A model generated the notes under the pieces. It saw only the letters and a list, made by a program, of their open reading frames with translations. It was not told the origin of the DNA and searched no databases. The translations under genes were made by a program, and so were the position numbers. 64,000 bases of DNA, from NCBI RefSeq assembly GCF_023898315.1, contig NC_064621.1, forward strand, positions 135,282,521-135,346,520, written 5' to 3'. Of the stretch, positions 62,812 through 64,000 are shown piece after piece. This DNA comes from Schistocerca nitens. Taxonomy: Eukaryota > Arthropoda > Insecta > Orthoptera > Acrididae. Numbering within the stretch: position 1 is the first letter of the stretch; every line of letters starts with the position of its first letter.

Positions 62812-64000
62812 CACTCCTGGAAATGGAAAAAAGAATGACACCGGTGTGTCAGACCCACCATACTTGCTCCGGACACTGCGAGAGGGCTGTACAAGCAATG
62901 ATCACACGCACGGCACAGCGGACACACCAGGAACCGCGGTGTTGGCCGTCGAATGGCGCTAGCTGCGCAGCATTTGTGCACCGCCGCCGTCAGTGTCAGC
63001 CAGTTTGCCGTGGCATACGGAGCTCCATCGCAGTCTTTAACACTGGTAGCATGCCGCGGCAGCGTGGACGTGAACCGTATGTGCAGTTGACGGACTTTGA
63101 GCGAGGGCGTATAGTGGGCATGCGGGAGGCCGGGTGGACGTACCGCCGAATTGCTCAACACGTGGGGCGTGAGGTCTCCACACTACATCGATGTTGTCGC
63201 CAGTGGTCGGCGGAAGGTGCACGTGCCCGTCGACCTGGGACCGGACCGCAGCGACGCACGGATGCACGCCAAGACCGTAGGATCCTACGCAGTGCCGTAG
63301 GGGACCGCACCGCCACTTCCCAGCAAATTAGGGACACTGTTGCTCCTGGGGTATCGGCGAGGACCATTCGCAACCGTCTCCATGAAGCTGGGCTACGGTG
63401 CCGCACACCGTTAGGCCGTCTTCCGCTCACGTCCCAACATCGTGCAGCCCGCCTCCAGTGGTGTCGCGACAGGCGTGAATGGAGGGACGAATGGAGACGT
63501 GTCTTCAGCGATGAGAGTCGCTTCTGCCTTGGTGCCAATGATGGTCGTATGCGTGTTTGGCGCCGTGCAGGTGAGCGCCACAATCAGGACTGCATACGAT
63601 CGAGGCACACAGGGCCAACACCCGGCATCATGGTGTGGGGAGCGATCTCCTACACTGGCCGTACACCACTGGTGATCGTCGAGCGGACACTGAATAGTGC
63701 ACGGTACATCCAAACCGTCATCGAACCCATCGTTCTACCATTCCTAGACCGGCAAGGGAACTTGCTGTTCCAACAGGACAATGCACGTCCGCATGTATCC
63801 CGTGCCACCCAACGTGCTCTAGAAGGTGTAAGTCAACTACCCTGGCCAGCAAGATCTCCGGATCTGTCCCCCATTGAGCATGTTTGGGACTGGATGAAGC
63901 GTCGTCTCACGCGGTCTGCACGTCCAGCACGAACGCTGGTCCAACTGAGGCGCCAGGTGGAAATGGCATGGCAAGCCGTTCCACAGGACTACATCCAGCA
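62812..64000 (+). mobile_element. Tc1-like transposon, copy 4 (runs off the window)
   Basis: Terminus 'cactcctggaaatgg' after TA at 62810-62811. Sequence collinear with copy 2. The right terminus lies outside the window. Two short deletions are visible relative to the others: about 6 bp near 62836 and 3 bp in the transposase near 63505. Confidence 0.96.
63051..64000 (+). CDS. Tc1-like transposase, partial at window end, open
   Basis: ATG 63051 starts MPRQRGREP and the frame has no stop up to the window edge (about 316 codons), so it is easily missed by ORF callers that need a stop codon. A 3-bp in-frame deletion removes one of the paired valines directly before the first catalytic motif ('WRRVFSDESRF' versus 'WRRVVFSDESRF'). 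Both catalytic Asp and the Glu are present, with the 32-residue spacing. Whether the last ~24 residues are intact cannot be seen. Confidence 0.92.
   Translation, partial: MPRQRGREPYVQLTDFERGRIVGMREAGWTYRRIAQHVGREVSTLHRCCRQWSAEGARARRPGTGPQRRTDARQDRRILRSAVGDRTATSQQIRDTVAPGVSARTIRNRLHEAGLRCRTPLGRLPLTSQHRAARLQWCRDRREWRDEWRRVFSDESRFCLGANDGRMRVWRRAGERHNQDCIRSRHTGPTPGIMVWGAISYTGRTPLVIVERTLNSARYIQTVIEPIVLPFLDRQGNLLFQQDNARPHVSRATQRALEGVSQLPWPARSPDLSPIEHVWDWMKRRLTRSARPARTLVQLRRQVEMAWQAVPQDYIQ

Noticed and set aside
62455-62898. 147-codon minus-strand frame spanning LINE E and Tc1-like copy 4
   Set aside because: Accidental fusion: the first residues are antisense to the Tc1 terminus and the rest is LINE reverse transcriptase.

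Overview
This 64 kb window reads as intergenic, transposon-packed DNA from an insect with a large genome. The best guess is an orthopteran such as a Schistocerca-type grasshopper or locust. That guess rests on recalled familiarity with the tRNA-derived SINEs, the LINEs and the Tc1/mariner elements seen here, not on a search. I find no convincing host protein gene, rRNA, true tRNA, operon or CRISPR array. Most long open frames are transposase, integrase or reverse-transcriptase pieces, or antisense shadows of them.

Layout. 1-333: two SINE pieces. 944-4019: a young Ty3/Gypsy deletion derivative with two 484-bp LTRs and a 5-bp target duplication; it interrupts an older open frame (764-948 plus 4020-4284). 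4640-8500: an old minus-strand Gypsy element with an LTR-internal tandem array and a frameshifted integrase. 9876-11297: Tc1-like copy 1. 12941-14736: a 5'-truncated LINE with an 8-bp target duplication. 15190-19560: a minus-strand LINE with an inverted 5' end, split by Tc1-like copy 2 (16897-18318). 19646-24654: SINEs, a diverged long-inverted-repeat unit with an unrecognised frame, a CR1/Jockey-like LINE, a MITE and a solo LTR. 26088-28938: a mariner derivative and a Tc1-like element split by a hAT-type MITE. 29054-30846: two facing SINEs, one split by a poly(A)-tailed LINE. 31938-34520: a DD34D mariner split by Tc1-like copy 3 (33035-34456, intact 340-residue transposase). 35797-37890: a DD41D mariner-like element split by a SINE. 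40645-48430: mostly LINE remnants, one split by a Tc1 deletion derivative. 48819-50230: a Tc1-like element split by a SINE. 52578-57000: mariner, Tc1 and LINE scraps. 60250-64000: Tc1 and LINE remnants, then Tc1-like copy 4, open to the window end.

How the parts relate. Class I elements (Gypsy, LINEs) encode their own copying machinery. SINEs depend on LINE machinery, and MITEs and deletion derivatives depend on transposases from full-length relatives. Nested insertions give a relative order: LINE B, the DD34D mariner and LINE E predate the Tc1-like 1422-bp family, whose four near-identical copies are among the youngest insertions, together with the 944-4019 Gypsy element.

The observations most worth a second look are the burst of four Tc1-like copies, one apparently intact; the 32-residue spacing between the second and third catalytic residues in two Tc1-like families; the open frame restored at the Gypsy empty site; the inverted-repeat unit at 19945-20945; and the LTR with a roughly 226-bp tandem array.
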